Shown: piece by piece, positions 44,039 to 51,889 of the stretch
How the letters are laid out: each line of letters starts with the position of its first letter
Position numbering within the stretch: position 1 is the first letter of the stretch
Origin: CAWKDG01 sp963848355
GTDB lineage: Bacteria > Actinomycetota > Acidimicrobiia > Acidimicrobiales > UBA8190
DNA length: 64,000 bases
Assembly (NCBI GenBank): GCA_963848355.1
Contig: CAWKDG010000002.1
Coordinates: 580,829-644,828, forward strand
Reading direction: 5' to 3'
Made by a program: the position numbers and the translations under genes
The notes under the pieces: generated by a model
Seen by the model: only the letters and a program-made list of their open reading frames with translations
Told to the model about the DNA's origin: nothing
The model's database searches: none

Positions 44039-44440
44039 CTACCGGTCCATGGAGTGGATCTTCTCGGCCTTGATCGTCAGGATCACCCGAACCTGATCGC
44101 GCCCGCCGTACCACTGGTATGGGCCACCGGTGTACCGCTGCGCCAACAGCTCGATGTGTTCCGCCCCTCCTTCGGTGGTGATGTTCGTGACATGCCCACG
44201 GACGGCGAAATAGCGCGAGGGGTCGGCTGCATCGGAGATGGCGACCGACACTCGGGGATCTCGCCCGATGTTGCGCATCTTCTGATGCGTCTGCACCGTG
44301 TTGATGACCACGTGCTCACCATCTGTGTCGACCCAGGTCTGTGTTGTCTGCGGCGAGCCGTCGGGCATCAAAGTGGTGATGAAGCATGCGTTCCGGCCTC
44401 GGATTAACTCGACAAGGCGGCCTGGGAGATCCACGGCCAC
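44039..44440 (-). CDS. PPOX class F420/FMN-dependent oxidoreductase
   Basis: 133 residues. IRGRNACFITTLMPDGSPQT with TQTWVDTDGEHVVINTVQTH and QKMRNIGRDPRVSVAISDAA is the split-barrel flavin fold, and YFAVRGHVTNITTEGGAEHI with LAQRYTGGPYQWYGGRDQVR matches the actinobacterial F420-dependent PPOX group. It reduces a small substrate, perhaps in quinone or xenobiotic metabolism. GTG 44440 is used; GTG two codons later fits a TAACAT box better. The hydrolase remnant begins 2 bp after its stop. Confidence 0.8.
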   Translation of the reverse strand: MAVDLPGRLVELIRGRNACFITTLMPDGSPQTTQTWVDTDGEHVVINTVQTHQKMRNIGRDPRVSVAISDAADPSRYFAVRGHVTNITTEGGAEHIELLAQRYTGGPYQWYGGRDQVRVILTIKAEKIHSMDR

Positions 44441-44637
44441 GATGTTAATTCAGAGAGCGGAATGCTCTCTGACGAAGCGGGTCGATGCAGACGCCTTGCT
44501 ATTGCCTTGGCTGCTCAGGCCGCAATGGGCGCGTCTACCTGTGGGGATAGACCCTCCGATGACGTCTGCTTCAGCGAAACGTCTCGCCGTTCAGCCCGGG
44601 CCGGCTGGCGACCGGTCATTCAGGTAGCGAGTGGCGG

Positions 44638-44910
44638 TCAGGTACCCAGCGAGGCGAAGACGCCCGAAAACGCCCGCGATCTGGACCGGGCCCGCGCAGG
44701 CTCGGCCTGACGGACCTCTTCGTAAGGAAAGATGTCGGGCAGCACACTTTGGTCGGAACACCGCCGTATCCGGCATCCTTCGTAGAGGATCTCGGCCACC
44801 TCGAAGCCCCGGCACCAGGTCCCCAGGTACCGGCCCCGGACCTCCACCCGCATCCCGACCTCGGCGCCGTGCTCTTCCCAGGTCATGATCGTGCTGATGC
44901 TGTCGGCCAC
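44638..44910 (-). CDS. Small conserved hypothetical protein
   Basis: 90 residues. GTG 44910 follows GAAGGAGCC at good spacing. The middle (GMRVEVRGRYLGTWCRGFEV, then GCRIRRCSDQSVLPDIFPYE) has the feel of a small beta-barrel binding domain and recurs in actinobacteria as a stand-alone protein of unknown role. The C-terminal 20 residues are Arg/Ala-rich and may be unstructured. It is divergent from the RecQ-type gene. Confidence 0.6.
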   Translation of the reverse strand: MADSISTIMTWEEHGAEVGMRVEVRGRYLGTWCRGFEVAEILYEGCRIRRCSDQSVLPDIFPYEEVRQAEPARARSRSRAFSGVFASLGT

Positions 44911-44974
44911 TGTGGCTCCTTCATTTCACTCGGGGGGACGAGTTGGATGGGCTGGGTTGGTCCGCTCCATCCGG

Positions 44975-45003
44975 TTGACAAGACCTACTGTAAGCCTACT
45001 AAT
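44975..45003 (+). promoter_or_regulatory. Promoter ahead of the RecQ-type helicase
   Basis: TTGACA (44975-44980), 17-bp spacer, ACTAAT (44998-45003). Perfect -35, four of six at -10, in an AT-rich stretch. Transcription would start near 45010, leaving a leader of about 120 nt. Confidence 0.55.
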
Positions 45004-45131
45004 CCTATGGAATAAATAGTGAAATTACCTCCTTCCGCCCACTGGCCCAGGCGCCTCTTTTTGGTCGCTCAGTAGGATCATCACTACTCACAGCGACTGG
45101 GGCGACCCCCATCCGTGACCTGGCGCAGGCG

Positions 45132-47359
45132 ATGGCCACAGGAACAGAGGTCCTCTGCGTGGGAGCCCTGGTCCACGTCTCACGCCGCTCTGTCATAACC
45201 GCGACATATGGTCGCCTGGTGGAAGACGCATCCGCTTCGCCAGAACCGACGGCGCTGCGGGCCGAGGCCGAGAAACACCTCCGCGCCCTCGCCGGCCACG
45301 AGGCGAAGCTCCGGGACGACCAGTGGGAAGCCATCGAGGCCCTCGTCGTCGGCCATCGACGAGCGCTCGTCGTCCAGCGCACCGGCTGGGGAAAGTCGGC
45401 CGTCTACTTCATCGCGACCGCCCTGCTCCGTCCGGCCGGTGCCGGGCCGACGGTCATCGTGTCGCCTCTGTTGGCACTGATGCGGAACCAGATCGCAGCG
45501 GCGGAACGGGCCGGGATCCGCGCCGCCACCATCAACTCGACCAATAGCGACGACTGGAACGAGATCTACGGTCGGGTCCGCCGGGGCGAGGTCGACGTCC
45601 TGCTCCTTTCCCCGGAACGTCTGAACAATCCCGAGTTCCGCGATGCTGTGCTCCCGGCCCTGGCCCGGTCCTGTGGCCTGCTGGTCGTCGACGAGGTGCA
45701 TTGCATCTCCGACTGGGGTCACGACTTCCGGCCCGACTACCGGCGCCTGCGGACGCTCCTTCCCGAGCTACCCGCCGGAACACCGGTCCTCGCCACCACG
45801 GCTACGGCCAACGCCCGGGTGGTGGACGACGTGGCCGAGGTCCTGGGTCTCGGCCACCGCCGGGCCGACGTCCTCGTGCAGCGCGGCTCGCTGGACCGCC
45901 AGAGCCTGCGCCTCGGAGTCCTCCAACTGGTCGACCATGCCCACCGGCTGGCCTGGCTGGTCGACCACCTGGCCGACTGGACCGGCTCCGGGATCATCTA
46001 CACCCTCACCGTGGCCGCCTCCCAGGACGTGGCCGACCATCTGCGCCGGGCCGGCCACGATGTTCTGGCCTACTCGGGCCAGGCCGCGCCCGAGGAACGC
46101 CTTGAGGCGGAACAGGCGCTCCTCGAGAACCGCATCAAGGCCCTGGTAGCCACCTCGGCCTTGGGCATGGGATTCGACAAACCCGACCTCGAGTTCGTCG
46201 TCCACCTCGGAGCGCCCCAGTCCCCCATCGCCTACTACCAACAGGTCGGACGAGCCGGTCGAGCCACCGACCGGGCCGACGTCATCCTCATGCCCGGGGA
46301 CGACGACGAAGCCATCTGGAAATACTTCGAATCGATGGCTTTCCCCGCGAGGCCAAGGTGCGCCATGTCCTCGCCGCCCTCAGCGAAGCGGAGGGGCCCG
46401 TCACCACGCCAGCCCTGGAAACCACTGTCGACCTCCGCCGCAGCCGTTTGGAAGCCATGCTCAAGGTGCTCGATGTGGACGGCGCCGTCCGAAGGGTCAG
46501 AGGAGGTTGGCTGACCACCGGGTCGTCCTGGGTTTACGATGCCGATCGCTACGACCGGGTGGCCGAGGTGAGGCGCCAAGAGCAGCAGGCCATGCGTCAC
46601 TACATCGCCACCACGGAGTGTCGGCTCGAGTTCCTGCGGCGGCAGCTCGACGACCCGGCGGCCGGCCCGTGCGGACGGTGCGACAACTGCACCCACCATC
46701 CGATCGGCCGGGAGACGGCCGAAACGTCGGTCGCCTCGGCCCGTCGGACCCTGTTGCAGGCGGGCCTGACATTGGAGCCGAAGAAGCTGTGGCCGACCAA
46801 CATGGAGGCCTTCGGGATCGAGGTCCGGGGTCGGATCGACGCCACTGAAGGCGCCGAGCCGGGCCGCGCCCTGGCCCGGTTGACCGGTGTCGGTCTGGGC
46901 GCCACGCTGCGGACATTGCTGGCCGACGAAGGCTCCGATGGTGAGCTCACCGAGGAATTGTTCGATGCAGTGGTTGGGGTCATGGCCCGGTGGAAAGAGG
47001 AATGGCCCGAGCGCCCGGCGGCCGTGGTGAGCATCGGATCGAACCGCCGTCCGAAACTGATCACCAGCCTTGCCCGTCGGATCGCCGCCATCGGCCATCT
47101 CCCCTACCTGGGCGAAGTCGTCCACGACGGGCCGTCCGCCGGCACCACCTCCAACAGTGCCCATAGGTTCCGCTCGGTCTGGAGCACCTACACCCTGGCC
47201 CCCGAGACCGAAGCGTCACTGTCGGACTACGGGGGGAAGGCCATCCTCCTGGTGGACGACTGCCTCGACACGGGCTGGACGATGACCGTCGTGGCGCGCC
47301 AGTTGCGTCAGCAGGGTGCCGGTCGCGTCTACCCGCTCGTATTGGCCGTCACCTTCTGA
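45132..47359 (+). CDS. recQ: RecQ-type DNA helicase with C-terminal phosphoribosyltransferase-like domain, one frameshift
   Basis: Helicase motifs in order: LVVQRTGWGKSAVYF (Walker A), VIVSPLLALMRNQI, LLVVDEVHCISDWGHDFRPD (DEVH box), VLATTATANARV, and ATSALGMGFDKPDLEFVVHL with YYQQVGRAGR (motif VI). One C is missing near 46345; restored, the frame continues REAKVRHVLAALSEAEG, a winged-helix part, and GPCGRCDNCTHHP zinc ligands. The last ~200 residues end in AILLVDDCLDTGWTMTVVAR, the PRPP-binding loop of phosphoribosyltransferases. About 742 residues. ATG 45132 is uncertain; GTG 45219 is an alternative. It unwinds DNA 3' to 5'; the C-terminal domain's role is unknown. Confidence 0.82.
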
Positions 47360-47413
47360 CGACCGTCACCTTCTGACGACCGTCACCTTCTGACGACCGT
47401 GACCTTCCGACGA
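47346..47413. repeat. Four 17-bp tandem repeats at the end of the recQ gene
   Basis: CCGTCACCTTCTGACGA occurs three times exactly (47346, 47363, 47380) and once with two changes (47397). The first copy codes the last residues and stop of the helicase; each copy carries a TGA. It looks like a slippage duplication of the gene end. Confidence 0.85.
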
Positions 47414-47435
47414 GCGGTGCGGCGCGGCTTGGGAT

Positions 47436-48305
47436 CTAACGCCAGTCTCGGACAGCCCGTCCGAGGACCCAGCTGACCTCGGTCGTGAGAAGAGGTGCGA
47501 GCGACGCCGCTGTGGCCTCGTCGGCGTTGACCCGATCAGTTGCGTGAAAGCAATCCCAGAAACGAACAAGTCCGTCCACGCCGTCGACCTCGAACATTCT
47601 GGCCGCCAGCCGCTGCCACCGATACTGGAACCAGACGTAGTTCAACGGGCTCATCGAATCGTCAGAACCCGTGTAGTGGGCTTGGAGCTCCTCGAGCGTG
47701 CTGTACCCCTCGGCGCGCATCCGAGAGGCAAGCTTTCGACTTCCCGCACCCACGGTTGAGAGCGTCTCGAGCGTCGGGAGGCTCGCCGGCCGCTGGGTGG
47801 CGACGAATGCGTGCAAGGCCAGGTTGGCGAAGATCTCACTGAGCCAGAAGGTCGGAAGCCTCAGATCTCCGAGCACCTCGAATGCGTGACCGAGCTCATG
47901 GATAGTGACGAGGTCGAAGAACGGCTGCAAGTCCAACCCGCCTGTGCCGTCCGGGTATGTTGCGAGCAACTTCGCATACCCGCGGGGCGACGCGTCGCGG
48001 AGGTCCTGCGCAATCTCGACCCAGAAGTTTCCGCCTCCGGCCGGCATCACCACGATTCCGGGACGAATCTCTCCGGCATCATCTCTGAAGAACGGCAGCC
48101 CGTATGGAAGGTGACCGGACCAGTCCGCTTCGTCGGCCACGATGACGGCGATGTCCGGCTCAACTGCGGCGAACAGACGACTGAAGTAGACATAGGCGGC
48201 AGCGGCGACATCGGCCGCGACTCGCGCTCGCACCAGGCCGCCGTCGCTGTAGCGCACCTCGAACGGATAGCCCGCTAGCTCCGAGAGCTCCGATCCCACC
48301 GACAT
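47436..48305 (-). CDS. Zincin-like metallopeptidase-fold protein
   Basis: 289 residues from ATG 48305, with TACGCT six bases upstream. FDLVTIHELGHAFEVLGDLR carries the HExxH zinc motif (HELGH) and a downstream Glu is available in WLSEIFANLALHAF, as in gluzincins. The rest (VAAAAYVYFSRLFAAVEPDI, FQYRWQRLAARMFEVDGVDG) is helical and not assigned to a named peptidase family. No signal peptide or membrane segment is seen, so it is cytosolic. Substrate unknown. Convergent with the RecQ gene across the repeat array. Confidence 0.65.
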   Translation of the reverse strand: MSVGSELSELAGYPFEVRYSDGGLVRARVAADVAAAAYVYFSRLFAAVEPDIAVIVADEADWSGHLPYGLPFFRDDAGEIRPGIVVMPAGGGNFWVEIAQDLRDASPRGYAKLLATYPDGTGGLDLQPFFDLVTIHELGHAFEVLGDLRLPTFWLSEIFANLALHAFVATQRPASLPTLETLSTVGAGSRKLASRMRAEGYSTLEELQAHYTGSDDSMSPLNYVWFQYRWQRLAARMFEVDGVDGLVRFWDCFHATDRVNADEATAASLAPLLTTEVSWVLGRAVRDWR

Positions 48306-48311
48306 GAAGGG

Positions 48312-48317
48312 AGCGTA
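48312..48317 (-). promoter_or_regulatory. Candidate -10 box, zincin-like gene
   Basis: TACGCT on the minus strand six bases before ATG 48305. It supports this start over upstream in-frame ones. Confidence 0.35.
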
Positions 48318-48511
48318 GCTCCCACCCGAATGCAGACAATCCGAGGCGCGGCGCTCGCGAGACATTCGGCAGATGTCTGCACGATTTTCGAAAAGCTGGT
48401 CCAGGAGAATCAGCGCCAGCAGCCGACTAACGCTTTTAGTTGCGTGCCCGTCCGGGTTGGGAGAAAGTGAAGTCCACCTCCAGGACATCAGATGCGAAAG
48501 GAAGCAGGCTC

Positions 48512-49204
48512 ATGCCCTCAATAGCTGACTCTGGCTCCCCCATCGATAACCGTCACCTTCTGTTGGTCGGTGCCGGGCCGGGTCTGGGAATGGCCGTAGC
48601 TCGTCGTTTCGCCGACGGCGGCTATCGAGTAACCCTTGTGGCTCGCGGCAAGGACGGACTCGGCGATCTCGCTGACGGGCTGGCTGACACCGGGGCCCGG
48701 ATCGACACGATGGCGGCGGATGCCAGCGACCCTGAAGGACTGAGAGCTCGGATGGCTGAGCTCTACAACGAGCAGGGGGCGCCCGGGCTCATCATCTATA
48801 ACGCAGTCATGGGAGCTCCGGACAAGCTCCTGAGCTCGAGCGTCGAGCACCTGCAGACGGCCTATGCGGTTGACGTCATCGGCGCCATCGTCGTGACGCA
48901 GGTCGCCGCTCCAGTCATGCGGGCGGCCGGCGCCGGCACCATCATCGTGACCGGTGGCGGTTTCGCAGATAATCCGATCCCCGCCCTCGCCACCGTTTCC
49001 CTCGGCAAGGCGGCGCTCCGATCCGCAGCCACCATGCTGGGAGCCGATCTGGAGCCGGATGGCATCCGCGTGGCGACACTGACGATCCTCGGGCAGATCG
49101 TTGCGGGCACCGCCTTCGACCCCGAGAACATCGCCAAGCGCTATTGGGAGGTCGTCCATTCCGACGGCCCCTGGCAGCCGGAGTTTCGCTTTACCGGCGA
49201 ATAG
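48512..49204 (+). CDS. Short-chain dehydrogenase/reductase
   Basis: 230 residues from ATG 48512 with AAAGGAAG upstream. LLLVGAGPGLGMAVARRFAD is the cofactor GxxxGxG loop (GAGPGLG), IIYNAVMGAPDKL replaces the NNAG motif, and the catalytic region is atypical: TIIVTGGGFADNPIPALATV then SLGKAALRSAATMLGADLEP, with Ser and Lys but no clear Tyr of YxxxK. Activity may therefore be changed or lost. The MFS-cNMP gene begins 16 bp later, so they form an operon. Confidence 0.72.
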   Translation: MPSIADSGSPIDNRHLLLVGAGPGLGMAVARRFADGGYRVTLVARGKDGLGDLADGLADTGARIDTMAADASDPEGLRARMAELYNEQGAPGLIIYNAVMGAPDKLLSSSVEHLQTAYAVDVIGAIVVTQVAAPVMRAAGAGTIIVTGGGFADNPIPALATVSLGKAALRSAATMLGADLEPDGIRVATLTILGQIVAGTAFDPENIAKRYWEVVHSDGPWQPEFRFTGE

Positions 49205-49220
49205 CGGCTGTGGCGTCTAT

Positions 49221-50936
49221 ATGTTCCTGAGGTTTCGTACCGTCTCGTCGGTATTCCGGTCGGCATTCGAGAACCCCGTCCTTCGCAGAGTCGGTTTCGC
49301 CTACGCACTGTTTGGGGCAGCTGAGTTCGGTATATGGATAACCCTGTTGGTCTTTGCCTACGGTCATGGCGGACCGAATGCAAGCTTGTTGATGGTGTTG
49401 GTTCAGCTCATTCCGTGCGTCGCCCTCGGGCCTTTCCTGGGTGCTCTTGCCGATCGTCGACGTCCGAGCCGCGTGCTGTGTGTCGGCTACGGCCTGCAGG
49501 CGATCTCGATGGGAGCCGTGGCCGTGGCCATCGGTCTCGGTGCTCCCGCCCTTGTGGCGTTTGCCCTGGCACCGCTCACCTCGCTCAGCTTCACGGTGAC
49601 ACGACCACCACAAGCGGCTCTCCTTCCCGCGATCGTTCGAACTCCTGAAGAGCTGACGGCAGCCAACGTGATGACAGGCTGGACGGACGCAGCCGCCGCC
49701 CTTGTCGGCCCTGGAGTGGTCGGCGTCCTCCTCACATGGCGGGGGCCAGGGCTGGCGGTTGCGGCAATGGCGGGCATGACTGTCATCTCCACATTTCTGG
49801 TGCTGGGCGTGGCGGGGCCCGCTGCCGCCATTTCGACCGTCGTTTCGGAGGACGCAGAGATCGGTGGAGAAGGTGGTCGCTCTGCCGGCGGCCTGATGAC
49901 ACGAGTCAGGCAAGTTCTGACCTCCATGAGAACAGGTGCGCGCTCCAACGTGTTGGTGACCGTACGCAACCCGCAGATCAGGGTTCTCCTGCTGCTGCAC
50001 ACCTTCTATTTCGTGATCATCGGTGCCCTTGACCTGCTCTGCGTAATTCTCGCGGTGAACTACCTCCACATGGGGTCGGGCGGCCCGGGATTCCTGAACT
50101 CCGCACTGGGTGGAGGAGCACTGCTGGCCGGATTCGTGACGGCTTTTCTCGTGGGTCGACGCCATCTGGCAAGAACTCTCACCATCACTCTTTCGATTGC
50201 GGTGGCCGCCCTCGCGTTGATCGCCACTATCCCCAGGGTGGCACCCACCATCCTTCTTATCGGCACTGTGGGTTTGGCGGGCGCCGTCTTCGATATCACC
50301 GGTCGCACCCTCCTGCAGCGTTCGGCTCCTCCGAATGCCATCGCCGGGTTGTTCTCGATCTTGGAAGCCCTCATGGACTCCGGTCTTGTCCTGGGTGCCG
50401 TCCTGGTTCGTGTGGCGATCGCAGTCGGTGGTCTGAAGGCCGCACTGTTCGCACCCGCCATCATGGCCCTGATCCTCGTTCCCGGGGTCTGGCGCCAGCT
50501 CAGGAAGATTGACTCCTCTGCGACAGTGCCTCAGGTCGAGATCCAACTGTTGCGATCGATCTCCATCTTCGCCGCTCTTCCGGCGCCGTCGCTTGAAGGT
50601 GTTGCGCGGGACCTCGAGCCGCTCAAAGTGTCGCAAGGAACGGTCGTGGTCAAGGAAGGCGATCCCGGAGATTCCTACTACGCCGTTGCCGAAGGCGAGC
50701 TGGCTATTTCACGAAAAGGTCAGTTCCTGCAGATGGTCTCCCGAGGTGACGGTTTCGGTGAGATAGCGCTGGTCCGTGACGTTCCTCGACAAGCAACGGT
50801 GACCGCGGCCACGGATGCCTCGCTGTACACGCTGCACAAGGAACCGTTCGTCCTGGCCGTTACGGGCCATGCGACGACGATATCGGCGGTGGGGGCACAA
50901 ATTGCCAGGCATCTCGGAGATGACAAGGCGAACTGA
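49221..50936 (+). CDS. MFS transporter fused to a C-terminal cyclic-nucleotide-binding domain
   Basis: 571 residues. Residues 1-430 hold about 12 membrane helices of an MFS carrier (VGFAYALFGAAEFGIWITLL; LGPFLGALADRRRPSRVLCV with the motif A loop GALADRRRPSR; LDLLCVILAVNYLHMGSGGP). Residues ~450-560 are a cNMP-binding domain: LLRSISIFAALPAPSLEGVA, VVVKEGDPGDSYYAVAEGEL, and the phosphate cassette GFGEIALVRDVPRQATVTA. The transporter could thus be gated by cAMP or another nucleotide. Substrate unknown; exporter of the MFS_3 type is likeliest. Co-directional with the SDR gene, 16 bp apart. Confidence 0.8.
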   Translation: MFLRFRTVSSVFRSAFENPVLRRVGFAYALFGAAEFGIWITLLVFAYGHGGPNASLLMVLVQLIPCVALGPFLGALADRRRPSRVLCVGYGLQAISMGAVAVAIGLGAPALVAFALAPLTSLSFTVTRPPQAALLPAIVRTPEELTAANVMTGWTDAAAALVGPGVVGVLLTWRGPGLAVAAMAGMTVISTFLVLGVAGPAAAISTVVSEDAEIGGEGGRSAGGLMTRVRQVLTSMRTGARSNVLVTVRNPQIRVLLLLHTFYFVIIGALDLLCVILAVNYLHMGSGGPGFLNSALGGGALLAGFVTAFLVGRRHLARTLTITLSIAVAALALIATIPRVAPTILLIGTVGLAGAVFDITGRTLLQRSAPPNAIAGLFSILEALMDSGLVLGAVLVRVAIAVGGLKAALFAPAIMALILVPGVWRQLRKIDSSATVPQVEIQLLRSISIFAALPAPSLEGVARDLEPLKVSQGTVVVKEGDPGDSYYAVAEGELAISRKGQFLQMVSRGDGFGEIALVRDVPRQATVTAATDASLYTLHKEPFVLAVTGHATTISAVGAQIARHLGDDKAN

Positions 50937-51101
50937 TTGCCACACCGACGTTTCTAGTAAGCCCGTCAAGGCGAGGTTTGTCGGACCTCTCCTCAATGCC
51001 GAGGTTCGAAGGCTCCACCAACGCCATTGGCCGGCTCCTGGTACGTGGTGAGGCAAGCCAACGTGAAAAAGGGACAGTGAAGCAATGGAGCGAGTGGGAC
51101 A

Positions 51102-51138
51102 CAGGTACCGGAGCCACTGTCGCCCAGGTACCGGAGCC
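51102..51138. repeat. Two direct copies of CAGGTACCGGAGCC in an intergenic gap
   Basis: Copies at 51102-51115 and 51125-51138, 23 bp apart, in the 240-bp gap between the MFS-cNMP and TetR genes. Each contains the palindrome GGTACC. It could be a protein-binding pair or chance; nothing else is recognisable in this gap. Confidence 0.4.
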
Positions 51139-51175
51139 GGGTAGGTGCGGCGTCGGGTGCCCTCACATACCAGAG

Positions 51176-51793
51176 CTAAGGACTGTCGGCGAACGATCGA
51201 TGAGTGAGCGCTCTCAAGGCGGCGACATGCGCTGCCACGTCGGCCGATCCGGCCAGCGCGCGCTGTGCCACGAATCCTAGGGTTATCGACGTCAACAGCT
51301 CTGCTACCCCTTCTGGGTCAGCCGAAGTGTCAAATGTCCCGGCCGCCTGCCACCGCCTCACGACATCTAGGAACAATCTGCGCAGACCGGAGTAGGAGGC
51401 TCTGGTGGCCGCCTTGAGCTCGGGATCGCTCTGGGAGTGACTCCAACCGTGGAGCGAAACGAGCAGGCGGTCGATGTCGCCCTTTTGCCGACCGAATTCC
51501 ATGGCGGCGCACAACACCTGGTCGACAAACTCGGGGAGCGGCGGTGGCTCAGGATTGGTAAGGACCGGCCTCAGATCCTCGGCCATTGCCGCCGTCCCTT
51601 CGGCCACAACGGCGCTGATGATTTGGTCCTTGCCCCTGAAGTAGCCGTATACGGCACCGGTCGACAGACCGGAGCGGGCGATGATCATCTCCATCGACAC
51701 GGCTTCGAGGCCGTGCTCCTGGAGACAGGCGCGTGCCGCTTCGAGGACTTGCATCCGTCGGGCCTCCCGCCGCTCGTCCGTGATGCGGGGCAT
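51176..51793 (-). CDS. TetR family transcriptional repressor
   Basis: 205 residues from ATG 51793, chosen because a TACCGT box lies six bases upstream. MQVLEAARACLQEHGLEAVS with MEMIIARSGLSTGAVYGYFR and GKDQIISAVVAEG is the TetR helix-turn-helix; the C-terminal ligand domain is of the TetR_C_13-like kind. It is divergent from a DHA2 drug transporter and most likely represses it, responding to a transported compound. The 96-bp region between them has paired GAATnTTCCCTC sites. Confidence 0.85.
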   Translation of the reverse strand: MPRITDERREARRMQVLEAARACLQEHGLEAVSMEMIIARSGLSTGAVYGYFRGKDQIISAVVAEGTAAMAEDLRPVLTNPEPPPLPEFVDQVLCAAMEFGRQKGDIDRLLVSLHGWSHSQSDPELKAATRASYSGLRRLFLDVVRRWQAAGTFDTSADPEGVAELLTSITLGFVAQRALAGSADVAAHVAALRALTHRSFADSP

Positions 51794-51799
51794 GTCGCC

Positions 51800-51805
51800 A
51801 CGGTA
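51800..51805 (-). promoter_or_regulatory. Candidate -10 box, tetR gene
   Basis: TACCGT on the minus strand six bases before ATG 51793, in the leaderless pattern. Confidence 0.35.
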
Positions 51806-51818
51806 CCACAAACAGAAT

Positions 51819-51876
51819 GAATGTTCCCTCTTGACGGAGGAGGTGATGTCTGTTACAAAACGAATATTCCCTCGTT
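51819..51876. promoter_or_regulatory. Paired operator-like sites between tetR and the DHA2 gene
   Basis: GAATGTTCCCTC (51819-51830) and GAATATTCCCTC (51862-51873) differ by one base and lie 43 bp apart. The second has the perfect palindrome GAATATTC and sits inside AACGA-ATATTCCC-TCGTT (51859-51876), a 5-bp inverted repeat. It is placed to block both promoters. Confidence 0.45.
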
Positions 51877-51889
51877 ATAGGAGGAAGCC

